Positions 18,810 to 26,517 of a stretch of 35,259 nucleotides of DNA are shown piece after piece (position 1 is the stretch's first letter; each line of letters opens with the position of its first letter). A program made the position numbers and the translations under genes. Under the pieces are notes generated by a model. It was not told the DNA's origin, searched no databases, and saw nothing but the letters and a program-made list of their open reading frames with translations. This DNA comes from Xanthobacteraceae bacterium (lineage in GTDB: Bacteria > Pseudomonadota > Alphaproteobacteria > Rhizobiales > Xanthobacteraceae): NCBI GenBank assembly GCA_031291445.1, contig JARLJA010000158.1:1-35259 (forward strand), given 5' to 3'.

Positions 18810-19748
18810 ATGGCATCTGCACGTGACACCACGGCGACCTGGCTGGCGGGATATATCCCGGACCTTCCGACCCCATTCGATGGCGATGGCACGATCGACT
18901 GGGCGGGGCTGAGGCGGAGCTGTCGCCGCCAGCTCGCCGCTGGGGCTCCGGCGCTGGTGGTCGCGGAGACCGCCGGCGAGTTTTCCACGCTGACCCTCAC
19001 CGAGCACCGGGCCATCGTCGAGGCCGTCGCCGCGCAGGCCGACGGGCAGCTTGCGGTGATCGCCGGGGCGTCCTCCAACTCGACCGCTCACGCGGTCGAG
19101 TTGGCGTGTCATTCCGAGGCCGCCGGCGCCGATGCCCTGATCGCGGTCGCGCCGTACTACAACAAGCCGATGCAGTCGGGATTGCTCGCCCATTTTCGGG
19201 CGATTGCCGAGGCGACCACCCTGCCGATCATTCTCCACGACGCTCCATCGCGGACGGCGCGCGGCATCGCCGACGAGACCGTGGCGGAGCTCGCCGGGTC
19301 GCCGCGGTTCATCGGCCTGAAGGACGGCAGTTGCGATCCCGCACGGCCACTGCGGCTGAGACCGCTGGTGAGGCCGGATTTTCGCCTGCTGTCGGGCGAT
19401 GATGCCACCGCGGTCGGCTATCTGGCCCATGGCGGCGACGGCAGCATTTCGCAGCTGGCCACCATCGCGCCGGCGGTCTGTCGCGACGTGTACCTGGACG
19501 TGCGCCAGGGCAGGAGGATCGGCGCGAACGTGCTTGCCAGCCTTGCCGCGCTCGCGGCGGCGCTCGCCGAAGACGGTGCGCCGGCCGCGCTGAAATACGC
19601 GATGAGTCTCGAGGGCGTGATGTCGCCGACGCTCCGCCGGCCGTTGCTGGAGCTGCCCGAGCCCGCCAGGGACGCCATGCGGCGTCTCCTGGACGCGCTC
19701 AGGCATGCGGTGGCAGAGGATGGCGTTGCGATTCGGCGCCAGCGGTAG
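18810..19748 (+). CDS. DapA/NAL-superfamily aldolase with altered catalytic residues
   Basis: This 312-residue TIM-barrel protein aligns along its length with dihydrodipicolinate synthase. The Schiff-base lysine is K171 in FIGLKDGS. Also conserved are APYYNKPMQSGL (Y116-Y117), PSRT (R148) and LLSGDD. Two proton-relay residues of true DapA are changed: the tyrosine of LYNVPSRT is His143 here (LHDAPSRT), and the second threonine of the GTTGES loop is Ala55 (ETAGEFSTL). The product is therefore probably a paralogous aldolase/lyase acting on another 2-oxo acid, not the lysine-pathway enzyme. The frame can start at 18720, but the ATG at 18810 follows AAAGGGA and gives normal family length. It is convergent with the molybdopterin enzyme (2-base gap). 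Confidence 0.85.
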   Translation: MASARDTTATWLAGYIPDLPTPFDGDGTIDWAGLRRSCRRQLAAGAPALVVAETAGEFSTLTLTEHRAIVEAVAAQADGQLAVIAGASSNSTAHAVELACHSEAAGADALIAVAPYYNKPMQSGLLAHFRAIAEATTLPIILHDAPSRTARGIADETVAELAGSPRFIGLKDGSCDPARPLRLRPLVRPDFRLLSGDDATAVGYLAHGGDGSISQLATIAPAVCRDVYLDVRQGRRIGANVLASLAALAAALAEDGAPAALKYAMSLEGVMSPTLRRPLLELPEPARDAMRRLLDALRHAVAEDGVAIRRQR

Positions 19749-19750
19749 CG

Positions 19751-21859
19751 CTAGTCACCAGCAGGTGTCGCTGCCGCCTTCCTGACCCAGACCTTGTTGT
19801 CGTGGAAAGCGGCGCCGCCGTAGGGCGCCACCGCGTCGGCGGCGGTGAGCGTGTTGATGCCGCGGCCGCCGCGATGTGCGTGATTGGGATGAATGGATTC
19901 GGCGATCAGCACGCCGCGCCGCAGACCGTCAAAGACCCGGACGGCGAGGGTGGTCTCGCCGCGGTCGTTGCCGAGCGTCACGCTGTCGCCGTCGGCGACG
20001 CCGATCTCTGCCGCGTCGGCTGGATGAATCAACACGCTGGGGCTGCCTTCGCGAGCCCTCGACGACGGCGTTTCACTGAAGGTGCTGTTGAGGAAGCTGC
20101 GCGAGGGACTGGTCGCGAGGCGGAACGGATGGGCCTCGTCGGCGGCTTCGATGACCGCCCAGTGGTCGGGCAGCGTCGGCATTTCGGTCCAAGGCCCCAT
20201 CTTCAACTTGCGTGGCACCGGGACCCTCGACCAGTCGGCGCGGAAATGAAACTTGCCGTCGGCGTGGGCGAAGCCGTCGAGATAGTGCGAGGCGCGGAAA
20301 TCGGGCTGCAGGTCGCGCCACAGGTCGGCCTGCAGCGCCTCGATGGTGCCGTGGCCGCTCAGCTTGAGCGTCTCGTCGATGATGTCGCGGGGTGTCAGGT
20401 CGAAGGCGCGGTGGCGGGCCCCGACCCGGGGCGCCAGCGCCCGCAGCACCTCGTGATTGGAGCGGCATTCGCCGGGTGGGGGGATCAGCGCTGATCCGAC
20501 CGAAATGTGCTGATGGCCGCCGCCGTAATAGAGATCGTCATGTTCCATGAACATCGTCGCCGGCAGCACGATGTCGGCCATCTGCGCCGTTTCCGTCAAG
20601 AACTGCTCATGGACGGCGACGAACAGGTCCTCGCGCGCGAAGCCGCGGCGGACCAGCGCCTGCTCCGGCGCGACATTCACCGGGTTGGTGTTCTGGATCA
20701 GCATCGCTTTGATCGGCGGCCCGTCGTGCAGAGCCTCGCGGTCGCCGGTCAGGATCCGGCCGATCTTCGACTGGTCGAGATGCCGGATGTCCGGATCGAT
20801 CGCCTCGGTTGCTTCGATCACCGAGGTGTTGAACTTCCAGATCGAGCCGTTGTTGAAGAACGCGCCGCCACCCTCGTGTTGCCAGGCGCCGGTGACCGCC
20901 GGAATGCAGAGCGCCGCATGCATCTGCGCCGCGCCGTTGCGGCTGCGGGTGAAGCCGTAGCCGAGCCGGAAAAAGGATCGTTTGGTTTCTCCGACGGCGC
21001 GGGCGAAGGCCTCGATGTCTTCGACCGGCACGCCGCAGATGTCCGAGGCCCATTGCGGCGTCCGCGTCGACAGATGCGCTTCCAGCTCCCCGGGACAATC
21101 GGTGTAGCGGTCGAGATAGTCCCGATCGGCGAAGCCGTCGCGGAACAGCACGTGCATCACGCCGCAGGCGAAGGCGCCGTCGGTGCCGGGCCGCAGCACG
21201 ATCTTGATGTCGGCCTGCTTCACGGTTTCGTTGTCGTAGATGTCGATTGCCGCGATGCGCGCGCCGCGCTCCTTGCGGGCGCGGGTGGCGTGCGTCATCA
21301 CGTTGACCTGGGTCGACACTGGATTGGTGCCCCAGATCACCACGAGGTCGGATTTCGCCATCTCGCGCGGATCGACGCCGGCAACCTTGCCGGTGCCGGC
21401 GGCGAAGCCTGCCCATGCGATGTTCGAGCAGATCGTGCTGTAGAACCGCGAGTACTTCTTGACATGGGCGAGCCGGTTGATGCCGTCCCGCATCACCAGC
21501 CCCATGGTGCCGGCATAGTAGTAAGGCCAGACCGCCTCGCTGCCGAATTCCCGCTCGGCGGCGTTGAAGCGCTCCGCGATTGCGTCGAGCGCGTCATCCC
21601 AGCTGATCCGGCTGAATTGACCGGAGCCCTTGGGTCCGGTTCGGCGGAGCGGAAACAGCAGCCGGTCCGGGTGGTGGATGCGTTCGGCGTAGCGGCCGAC
21701 CTTGGCGCAGACGACGCCGGCGGTGTAGGTCTGCTGCTTCGATCCGCGGACCCGCCCGATACGGGCTCCGCCGACGACCTCGACGTCGAGGGCGCAGGCC
21801 GAGGGGCAGTCGTGGGGACAGGTCGAATGCCTGATCGTTGTTTCAGCGGGGGCGTGCAT
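19751..21859 (-). CDS. Molybdopterin oxidoreductase, DMSO-reductase superfamily, cytoplasmic
   Basis: The 702-residue protein has an N-terminal [4Fe-4S] motif C14-x3-C18-x3-C22-x28-C51 (CPHDCPSAC ... VVCAKVGRY) and molybdopterin-guanine-dinucleotide-binding regions (SDLVVIWGTNPVSTQVNVM, RPGTDGAFACGVMHVLF, RLGYGFTRSRNGAAQMHA, MLIQNTNPVNVAPE). The C-terminal cofactor domain has VADGDSVTLGNDRG and NTLTAAD. C144 in STICSN is a candidate Mo ligand, which I cannot confirm. There is no Sec or Tat leader, so it acts in the cytoplasm. The frame runs on upstream, but the start at 21859 gives the standard N-terminus and removes the overlap with the divergent crotonase gene. No electron-transfer or small subunit is adjacent. 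The substrate is unknown. Confidence 0.9.
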   Translation of the reverse strand: MHAPAETTIRHSTCPHDCPSACALDVEVVGGARIGRVRGSKQQTYTAGVVCAKVGRYAERIHHPDRLLFPLRRTGPKGSGQFSRISWDDALDAIAERFNAAEREFGSEAVWPYYYAGTMGLVMRDGINRLAHVKKYSRFYSTICSNIAWAGFAAGTGKVAGVDPREMAKSDLVVIWGTNPVSTQVNVMTHATRARKERGARIAAIDIYDNETVKQADIKIVLRPGTDGAFACGVMHVLFRDGFADRDYLDRYTDCPGELEAHLSTRTPQWASDICGVPVEDIEAFARAVGETKRSFFRLGYGFTRSRNGAAQMHAALCIPAVTGAWQHEGGGAFFNNGSIWKFNTSVIEATEAIDPDIRHLDQSKIGRILTGDREALHDGPPIKAMLIQNTNPVNVAPEQALVRRGFAREDLFVAVHEQFLTETAQMADIVLPATMFMEHDDLYYGGGHQHISVGSALIPPPGECRSNHEVLRALAPRVGARHRAFDLTPRDIIDETLKLSGHGTIEALQADLWRDLQPDFRASHYLDGFAHADGKFHFRADWSRVPVPRKLKMGPWTEMPTLPDHWAVIEAADEAHPFRLATSPSRSFLNSTFSETPSSRAREGSPSVLIHPADAAEIGVADGDSVTLGNDRGETTLAVRVFDGLRRGVLIAESIHPNHAHRGGRGINTLTAADAVAPYGGAAFHDNKVWVRKAAATPAGD

Positions 21860-22064
21860 CGTGAAATAACTAGCAGCTCCGGCCTTACCGGAGAAGATCC
21901 GGGCGTCGCCTGCGGCCGACCGGCCGGCCCGCTCATAGCTGGCCTGCATGGAACCGCGGGCCCGCTGTTGACCATGGACAACGGGCGTGAGCCCCTCGCA
22001 TAGTCCCGCCATCCGAAACGGGAACAACGCAGGCGACCGATAGGGCGCCGATCGGGGAGGCACT

Positions 22065-22856
22065 ATGCAGTTCAAGCACGTAACTCTGGAGTTCGACGCG
22101 CCGGTGGCGATCCTGCGGCTTGACCACCAGGAGGTCATGAACGCGGTCTCGATCGAGATGCTGCAGGGCCTCGGCGAAGCCCTCGACGCGATCGAGGAGC
22201 GTCGCGCGGAGGTGAGATGCGTGGTCCTGACCGGGGCCGGCCGGGCGTTTTGCACCGGCGCCAACCTGCAGGGCCGCAACAAGCAGGAAAGCCCGACCCG
22301 GCGCGCGGGGGCGGCGCTGGAGACCGCGTTCCATCCGTTCCTGCGCCGGATTCGCCACCTGCACTGCCCGCTGGTCACCGCGGTCAACGGGCCGGCGGCG
22401 GGGGCCGGCATGAGCTTCGCGCTGCTGGGCGACATCGTCCTGGCGGCGCGATCGAGCTATTTCCTCCAGGCGTTTCGCCGCATTGGGCTGGTTCCGGATT
22501 GCGGGTCGACCTGGCTGCTGCCGAGGCTGGTGGGGCGGGCGCGGGCGCTGGAGCTCTCGCTGCTGGGCGAGCGGCTTCCGGCGGAAACCGCGCTGTCCTG
22601 GGGACTGGTCAATCGAGTCTTCGATGACGCCGAACTGATCCCCGAAGCCATGAAGCTCGCCCGCGATCTCGCCAACGGGCCGACGGTCGCGCTCTCGCTC
22701 ATCCGCAAGCTCTACTGGGACAGCCCGGAGAACTCCTTCGAGGAGCAGATCGATCTCGAGCGCCAGTGCCAGGAGAAGGCGGGCGCCGCCGACGATTTCA
22801 GGGAAGGTGTGACCGCGTTCCTGGAGAAGCGGCCGGCGAGGTTTACCGGCCGCTAG
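22065..22856 (+). CDS. Enoyl-CoA hydratase/isomerase family protein, PaaG-like active site
   Basis: This 263-residue crotonase-fold enzyme has the oxyanion-hole motif AFCTGANL (61-68) and AGAGMSFAL around G114. The two catalytic glutamates of classical enoyl-CoA hydratase are absent: the first position is in GAGMSFALL and the second is in LQAFRRIGL. Asp145 in GLVPDCGSTW occupies the place used by PaaG-type isomerases and by 4-chlorobenzoyl-CoA dehalogenase, so isomerisation or another Asp-based reaction on an acyl-CoA is more likely than simple hydration. A good GGGGAGG lies five bases before the ATG. It diverges from the molybdopterin gene across 205 bases and converges on another crotonase. 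Confidence 0.88.
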   Translation: MQFKHVTLEFDAPVAILRLDHQEVMNAVSIEMLQGLGEALDAIEERRAEVRCVVLTGAGRAFCTGANLQGRNKQESPTRRAGAALETAFHPFLRRIRHLHCPLVTAVNGPAAGAGMSFALLGDIVLAARSSYFLQAFRRIGLVPDCGSTWLLPRLVGRARALELSLLGERLPAETALSWGLVNRVFDDAELIPEAMKLARDLANGPTVALSLIRKLYWDSPENSFEEQIDLERQCQEKAGAADDFREGVTAFLEKRPARFTGR

Positions 22857-22909
22857 TGTCCCGGCTCTGACATTCGCATCGCCGGCCGGCGGGGAAAATG
22901 GCCGCCGCG

Positions 22910-23701
22910 CTATTTTCCCTGCCAGCGCGGCGGTCGCTTTTCGGCAAAGGCCCGCGGCCCCTCGACGAAGTCGGCGGACGCCAGCATGGCCTGCACCGCG
23001 GGATATTCGCGCTGCTCGTTGATCGCGTCGGCCAGCGGCACATTCAGTCCCCGCATCGCCGTCTGCTTCGAGGCCCGGATCGACATCGGGCTGTTCTGAC
23101 AGATCAGTTCGGCCCAGCGCTCGGCCGCGTGCAGCGCTTCGCCGACCCCGACCACCTCGTTGACGAAACCGAGCGTGAACCCCTCCCGCGCCGAGACATG
23201 GCGACCGGTCAGGATCATGCCCATGGCGTGCTTCAATCCGATCTGCCGCGGCAGTCGATGCAGCCCGCCGGCGAGGGCGGCGAGGCCGACCCGCGGCTCC
23301 GGGAGCGCAAACGTCGCATTTTCCGCGGCGATGATCAGATCGCAGGCCAGCGCGGTCTCGAAGCCGCCGCCCATGGCGACACCGTTGACCGCCGCGATGA
23401 TCGGCTTGTCGCAGTGAAACCGCGAGGTCAGCCCGGCAAAGCCGCTCTGATTCCAGCCGCGCTCGCCGCCGGCCGCCTGCCACTTCAGGTCGTTGCCGGC
23501 GCAGAAGGCGCGATCGCCGGCGCCGGTCACGATCGCCACCCATTGCTCGGGATCGCCGGCGAACGCGTTGAACACCTCGTGCAGCTCGAAATGGGCCGGC
23601 TTGTGCAGGGCGTTCATCACCTCGGGCCGGTTCAGCGTGACGACCGTGATGTGCCCGTTGCGCTTGACGGTCACGAACTCGAAATCGGACTCTGAACTCA
23701 T
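22910..23701 (-). CDS. Enoyl-CoA hydratase with both catalytic glutamates
   Basis: This 263-residue crotonase-fold protein has AFCAGNDLKW for the oxyanion hole, E115 in GGGFETALACD and E135 in FALPEPRVGL, so it should be a working hydratase. AFAEKRPPRWQGK is a typical C-terminus. The overall pattern (GNDLK, RHVSAREGFTLGFVNEVV) recalls carnitinyl-CoA/crotonobetainyl-CoA dehydratase-like members, but the substrate cannot be assigned. It ends 53 bases from the opposite-strand crotonase. The two are not recent duplicates. It may be the last gene of a transcript starting at the aminotransferase 114 bases upstream. Confidence 0.9.
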   Translation of the reverse strand: MSSESDFEFVTVKRNGHITVVTLNRPEVMNALHKPAHFELHEVFNAFAGDPEQWVAIVTGAGDRAFCAGNDLKWQAAGGERGWNQSGFAGLTSRFHCDKPIIAAVNGVAMGGGFETALACDLIIAAENATFALPEPRVGLAALAGGLHRLPRQIGLKHAMGMILTGRHVSAREGFTLGFVNEVVGVGEALHAAERWAELICQNSPMSIRASKQTAMRGLNVPLADAINEQREYPAVQAMLASADFVEGPRAFAEKRPPRWQGK

Positions 23702-23815
23702 GTGGCGCCCTCCCGTTTGTTCTTGTCGCGCTTGCGTTTCTTATGGCGCTCGGCCCATGACGCCTGCGGCTGATGTGGCTTCAGGATGGCATAACACCGC
23801 CGGCGGCGTGCACCG

Positions 23816-25003
23816 TCAAGCGGCAACGGTCTCGCCGAGCCACTGCGTCGCCGCCAGCACGCCGCCTTCGCCATGGGGAATGCGAAGCGCCATGAGGCCG
23901 ACCTCGATCACGCCGAGAGTGCCGAGCACCATCGGGGCGTTGACGTGGCCCATATGCGCGATCCGGACCGCCGCGCCGGCCAGCGCGCCAATGCCGCTGC
24001 CGAGCACGACGCCGCATTTGTCGCGGCAGAAATCCTTCAATTCGGCCGCGCCGGGCGATCCGTCGACCCGCACCGTGGTGACGGTATCGGAGCGTTCGGC
24101 GGGATCGGCGATGTTGAACGACAGCGCGCCGGCCTGCGACCAGCGGCCGACGGCGCGGCGTACCGCCTCGGCAAGCAAGCTGTGGCGCCTGAAAATGGCG
24201 TCGAGCCCTTCCGCCTGAATCATGTCGAGCGCCTGGCGTAGCGCGTAGAGCAGGTGGATCGGCGGCGTACCGGCGTATTTCTGGTAGTGCTCGGCTCCCT
24301 CGCGCGCGGTCCAATCCCAATAGGGCGTGCGCAGGTCGGCCTTCTGGTGTGCCGCACGCGCGCGCGGGCCGGCGGCGACGAAGGCCAGTCCCGGCGGGGT
24401 CATCAGGCCCTTCTGCGACGCCGACAGGGCGACGTCGATCGACCAGTCGTCCATGGTGAACGGAACGCAGCCGAGCGAGGCCACGGCGTCGACCATGAAC
24501 AGCGCATCGTGCCCGGCGGCGCGGATCGCCCTGCCGATCGCCGCGACATCGTTGGCGACGCCCGAGGCGGTGTCGACCTGAACGGCGAGCACTGCCTTGA
24601 TGGTGCCGGCCTTGTCCTGCCGCAGACGTGCCTCGACGTCGGCCGGTCGCACCGCGCCGGTCCAGCTGCCCGGCAGGACTTCGGTTTCGAGGCCGAGCTG
24701 GGCGGCGGCCTGGCCCCAGCCCACCGCGAACCGTCCGCTTTCCAGCACCAGGATCTTGTCGCCGCGCGACAGCACGTTGGTCAGGGCGGCTTCCCACGCG
24801 CCGTGGCCGTTGGAGATGTAGATGTAGGACCGTCCGCTGGTGCGGAACAGCCGGCTGAGGTCGGCGTGCAGGCTGTCCGAGATCGCAATCAGCTCGCCGG
24901 CATAGATGTCGACCGCCGGCCGGTGCATGGCGCGCAGCACCTCGTCGGGCATCGTTGTCGGGCCCGGGATCGCCAGGAATTCACGACCTGCACGTACGAC
25001 CAT
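23816..25003 (-). CDS. Class V aminotransferase, serine/alanine-glyoxylate type
   Basis: This 395-residue PLP enzyme of fold type I, class V, has IPGPTTMPDEVLRAM at the N-terminus, SNGHGAWEAALTNVL for cofactor phosphate binding, D172 in MVDAVASLG facing the pyridine nitrogen, and the Schiff-base K198 in SASQKGLMTPPGL. The arginine in GVIEVGLMALRIPHGEGG-type C-termini fits substrate carboxylate binding less exactly. The most similar families are serine-glyoxylate and alanine-glyoxylate aminotransferase or purine-catabolic (S)-ureidoglycine aminotransferase. The amino donor is not decided. A purine tract (GGGGAGATTGAGGG) lies ahead of the ATG. Confidence 0.88.
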   Translation of the reverse strand: MVVRAGREFLAIPGPTTMPDEVLRAMHRPAVDIYAGELIAISDSLHADLSRLFRTSGRSYIYISNGHGAWEAALTNVLSRGDKILVLESGRFAVGWGQAAAQLGLETEVLPGSWTGAVRPADVEARLRQDKAGTIKAVLAVQVDTASGVANDVAAIGRAIRAAGHDALFMVDAVASLGCVPFTMDDWSIDVALSASQKGLMTPPGLAFVAAGPRARAAHQKADLRTPYWDWTAREGAEHYQKYAGTPPIHLLYALRQALDMIQAEGLDAIFRRHSLLAEAVRRAVGRWSQAGALSFNIADPAERSDTVTTVRVDGSPGAAELKDFCRDKCGVVLGSGIGALAGAAVRIAHMGHVNAPMVLGTLGVIEVGLMALRIPHGEGGVLAATQWLGETVAA

Positions 25004-25119
25004 CCCTCAATCTCCCCGGACCGCGGAATCACGAGGCCGATATCGCCGAACGGAGGGGCGGCGGCAACCGTCTTGTGCCGGCCGCCGGCGCTGGGCTGTT
25101 GTGCGGGAGAGATCCTGGC

Positions 25120-25129
25120 GGGGGGGGGG
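25120..25129. repeat. G10 homopolymer between the aminotransferase and cvpA
   Basis: Ten consecutive G occur between the cvpA stop and the aminotransferase start (C10 on the transcribed - strand). Such a run is the longest homopolymer in the window. It could vary in length by slippage or could be a place where assembly length is unreliable. It lies within a 136-base intergenic gap and does not interrupt a coding frame. Confidence 0.9.
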
Positions 25130-25139
25130 CGATTTCGTC

Positions 25140-25678
25140 TCAGATCTGGCGATCCTTCTTGATCCGATCGATCTGTGCCGCCAGTTCGGGCGGCAGCGAG
25201 CGCAGGCCAAGACCCCCGCACAGGGACAGGACCGGTTTGAGGCGCGACTCGCGCAGCAGCCCGGGCTGGCGGTCCGCGGGCATCAGCCGGTCGAACACCG
25301 CCATCACGACGATCGCGATCAGGGATACGCGCACGAGACCAGGAGCGCGCCGCCCGCGCGATCGGCTGGATGAACGCCGCGGCCGAACAGATCATCGGCG
25401 GCAAAACGCAGCAATGCACCGATGAGCAGCCCTGCCGCGAGGAGGATCGCCAGGAAAGTCCCGAAATCGCCGATACCGGCCCCCGACGCCTCGATGGCCC
25501 CCAGGGCGCCGCCCGGCGCCGACACGCGGGACGACACCGCGACGGCCAACGGCGCCGCCGAGAGGTAGCCCAGGATCGAGGCGAGGCTGCGGATCAGCCC
25601 GGCTCGCCAGCCCGCAACGGCGGAGACCGCGAGGGCGAGCAGCATGCCGACGTCGAAGCTATTGATGGACGTAAACAT
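25140..25678 (-). pseudogene. cvpA: CvpA family membrane protein, disrupted by a one-base frameshift
   Basis: Two adjacent - strand frames together make a full CvpA-type protein. The first (25319-25678) starts MFTSINSFDVGMLLALAV, has three hydrophobic helices and breaks at DRAGGALLVSCAYP. The second resumes with VRVSLIAIVVMAVFDRLMP and ends in PPELAAQIDRIKKDRQI, a typical CvpA C-terminus. The joint lies at about 25338-25342. Adding one G (CTGGTCTC to CTGGGTCTC) restores GALLGLVRVSL and a 179-residue protein. The total span of 539 bases is one short of a multiple of three. CvpA family proteins are inner-membrane proteins linked to colicin V production and envelope homeostasis. This is either a real inactivating deletion or a sequencing error. 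Confidence 0.85.
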
Positions 25679-25777
25679 TCTGGCGTCCCGCGGAGATGGG
25701 GCATGGAACCACAAAACCGTTACCCGACGCTTGGGGAAGCCGTGCAAATTGACCCGTGTTCGCATTTGCAAAAATTC

Positions 25778-25808
25778 TTGACCCTCAGCTGAGTGAGTGC
25801 TTACTTAG
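25778..25808 (+). promoter_or_regulatory. Promoter/operator of the TetR-efflux operon
   Basis: A 20-base imperfect palindrome (25789-25808) has arms CTGAGTGAGT and GCTTACTTAG, matching at 7 of 10 pairs with only transitions differing. The style is that of TetR-family operators. It ends four bases before the repressor ATG. TTGACC at 25778-25783 would be the -35, and TTACTT 17 bases later a weak -10 inside the palindrome. Repressor binding would then block RNA polymerase, giving autorepression of the whole operon. A perfect 10-base palindrome CTCAGCTGAG (25784-25793) overlaps its left edge. Confidence 0.6.
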
Positions 25809-25811
25809 CCC

Positions 25812-26516
25812 ATGCGTCCGATCAGGCTATCCAGCGAAGCCCGCCGGGAAACCATTCTTGCGGCGGCGAAGTCGTGCTTTGCCCGGCATGGTTTTGCGGG
25901 TACGACGACGAAGAGCGTCGCGGCGGCGGCCGGCATCTCGGAAGGGTTGCTGTTCAAGCATTTCGCGACCAAGTCGGCGCTCTACGCCGCGATCCTGGAC
26001 GAAGCCTGCGAGGCGGACAGCGAGCTCAAGCGGTTGCAGTCGCTCGAGCCGTCAACCGCGACGCTGGTGCAGCTGATCAGGGAAATGGTTCGGCATTTCC
26101 TTCAGGCGGCGGAGCACCGGGACGACGACAGCTTCCAACGCATGAAGCTGCTGTCGTCTAGTTATCTGGAAGATGGCGAGTTCGCGCGGCTGTTGTATCG
26201 CAAGATCGGCGAGATCGTCGGCCCGATCTTCGTGGCCTCGCTCGAGAAGGCCGTGGAGGCGGGTGATGCGGTGGCCAGCATGGGGGACCCGATCAATCTG
26301 TTCTGGTTCTCCCACCAGATGATGCACATGATCGCGCTGACCCGCATTCCGAAAACCGCGCCGTTGCTCTATAGCAATGGCGAAGACCTGGAGCGCCAGA
26401 TCTGCGAGTTCACGCTTCGCGGCCTGGGCCTCAAGGAACACGCATTCGCGACTTATCTGGACCGCACGCCCATCGTGCGCCCGCATAAGACACACTTGGT
26501 GTCAGAAAGTGCATGA
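25812..26516 (+). CDS. TetR-family repressor of the adjacent RND efflux genes
   Basis: The 234-residue protein has an N-terminal TetR DNA-binding domain (about 9-56: RRETILAAAKSCFARHGF, TTTKSVAAAAGISEGLLFKHF, KSALYAAIL) and a helical ligand-binding domain. The C-terminal part is longer than in short TetR proteins and includes LFWFSHQMMHMIALTRIP. The start at 25812 lies directly behind the palindromic operator, with little room for a Shine-Dalgarno, so leaderless or weak initiation is possible. Its stop is one base before the adaptor ATG. The arrangement predicts that it senses a pump substrate and controls its own operon. The ligand is unknown. Confidence 0.92.
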   Translation: MRPIRLSSEARRETILAAAKSCFARHGFAGTTTKSVAAAAGISEGLLFKHFATKSALYAAILDEACEADSELKRLQSLEPSTATLVQLIREMVRHFLQAAEHRDDDSFQRMKLLSSSYLEDGEFARLLYRKIGEIVGPIFVASLEKAVEAGDAVASMGDPINLFWFSHQMMHMIALTRIPKTAPLLYSNGEDLERQICEFTLRGLGLKEHAFATYLDRTPIVRPHKTHLVSESA

Positions 26517-26517
26517 C

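Noticed and set aside
21860-22435. Longer N-terminus of the molybdopterin enzyme
   Set aside because: It would overlap the divergent crotonase gene by about 370 bases, and the Fe-S motif normally lies close to the N-terminus.
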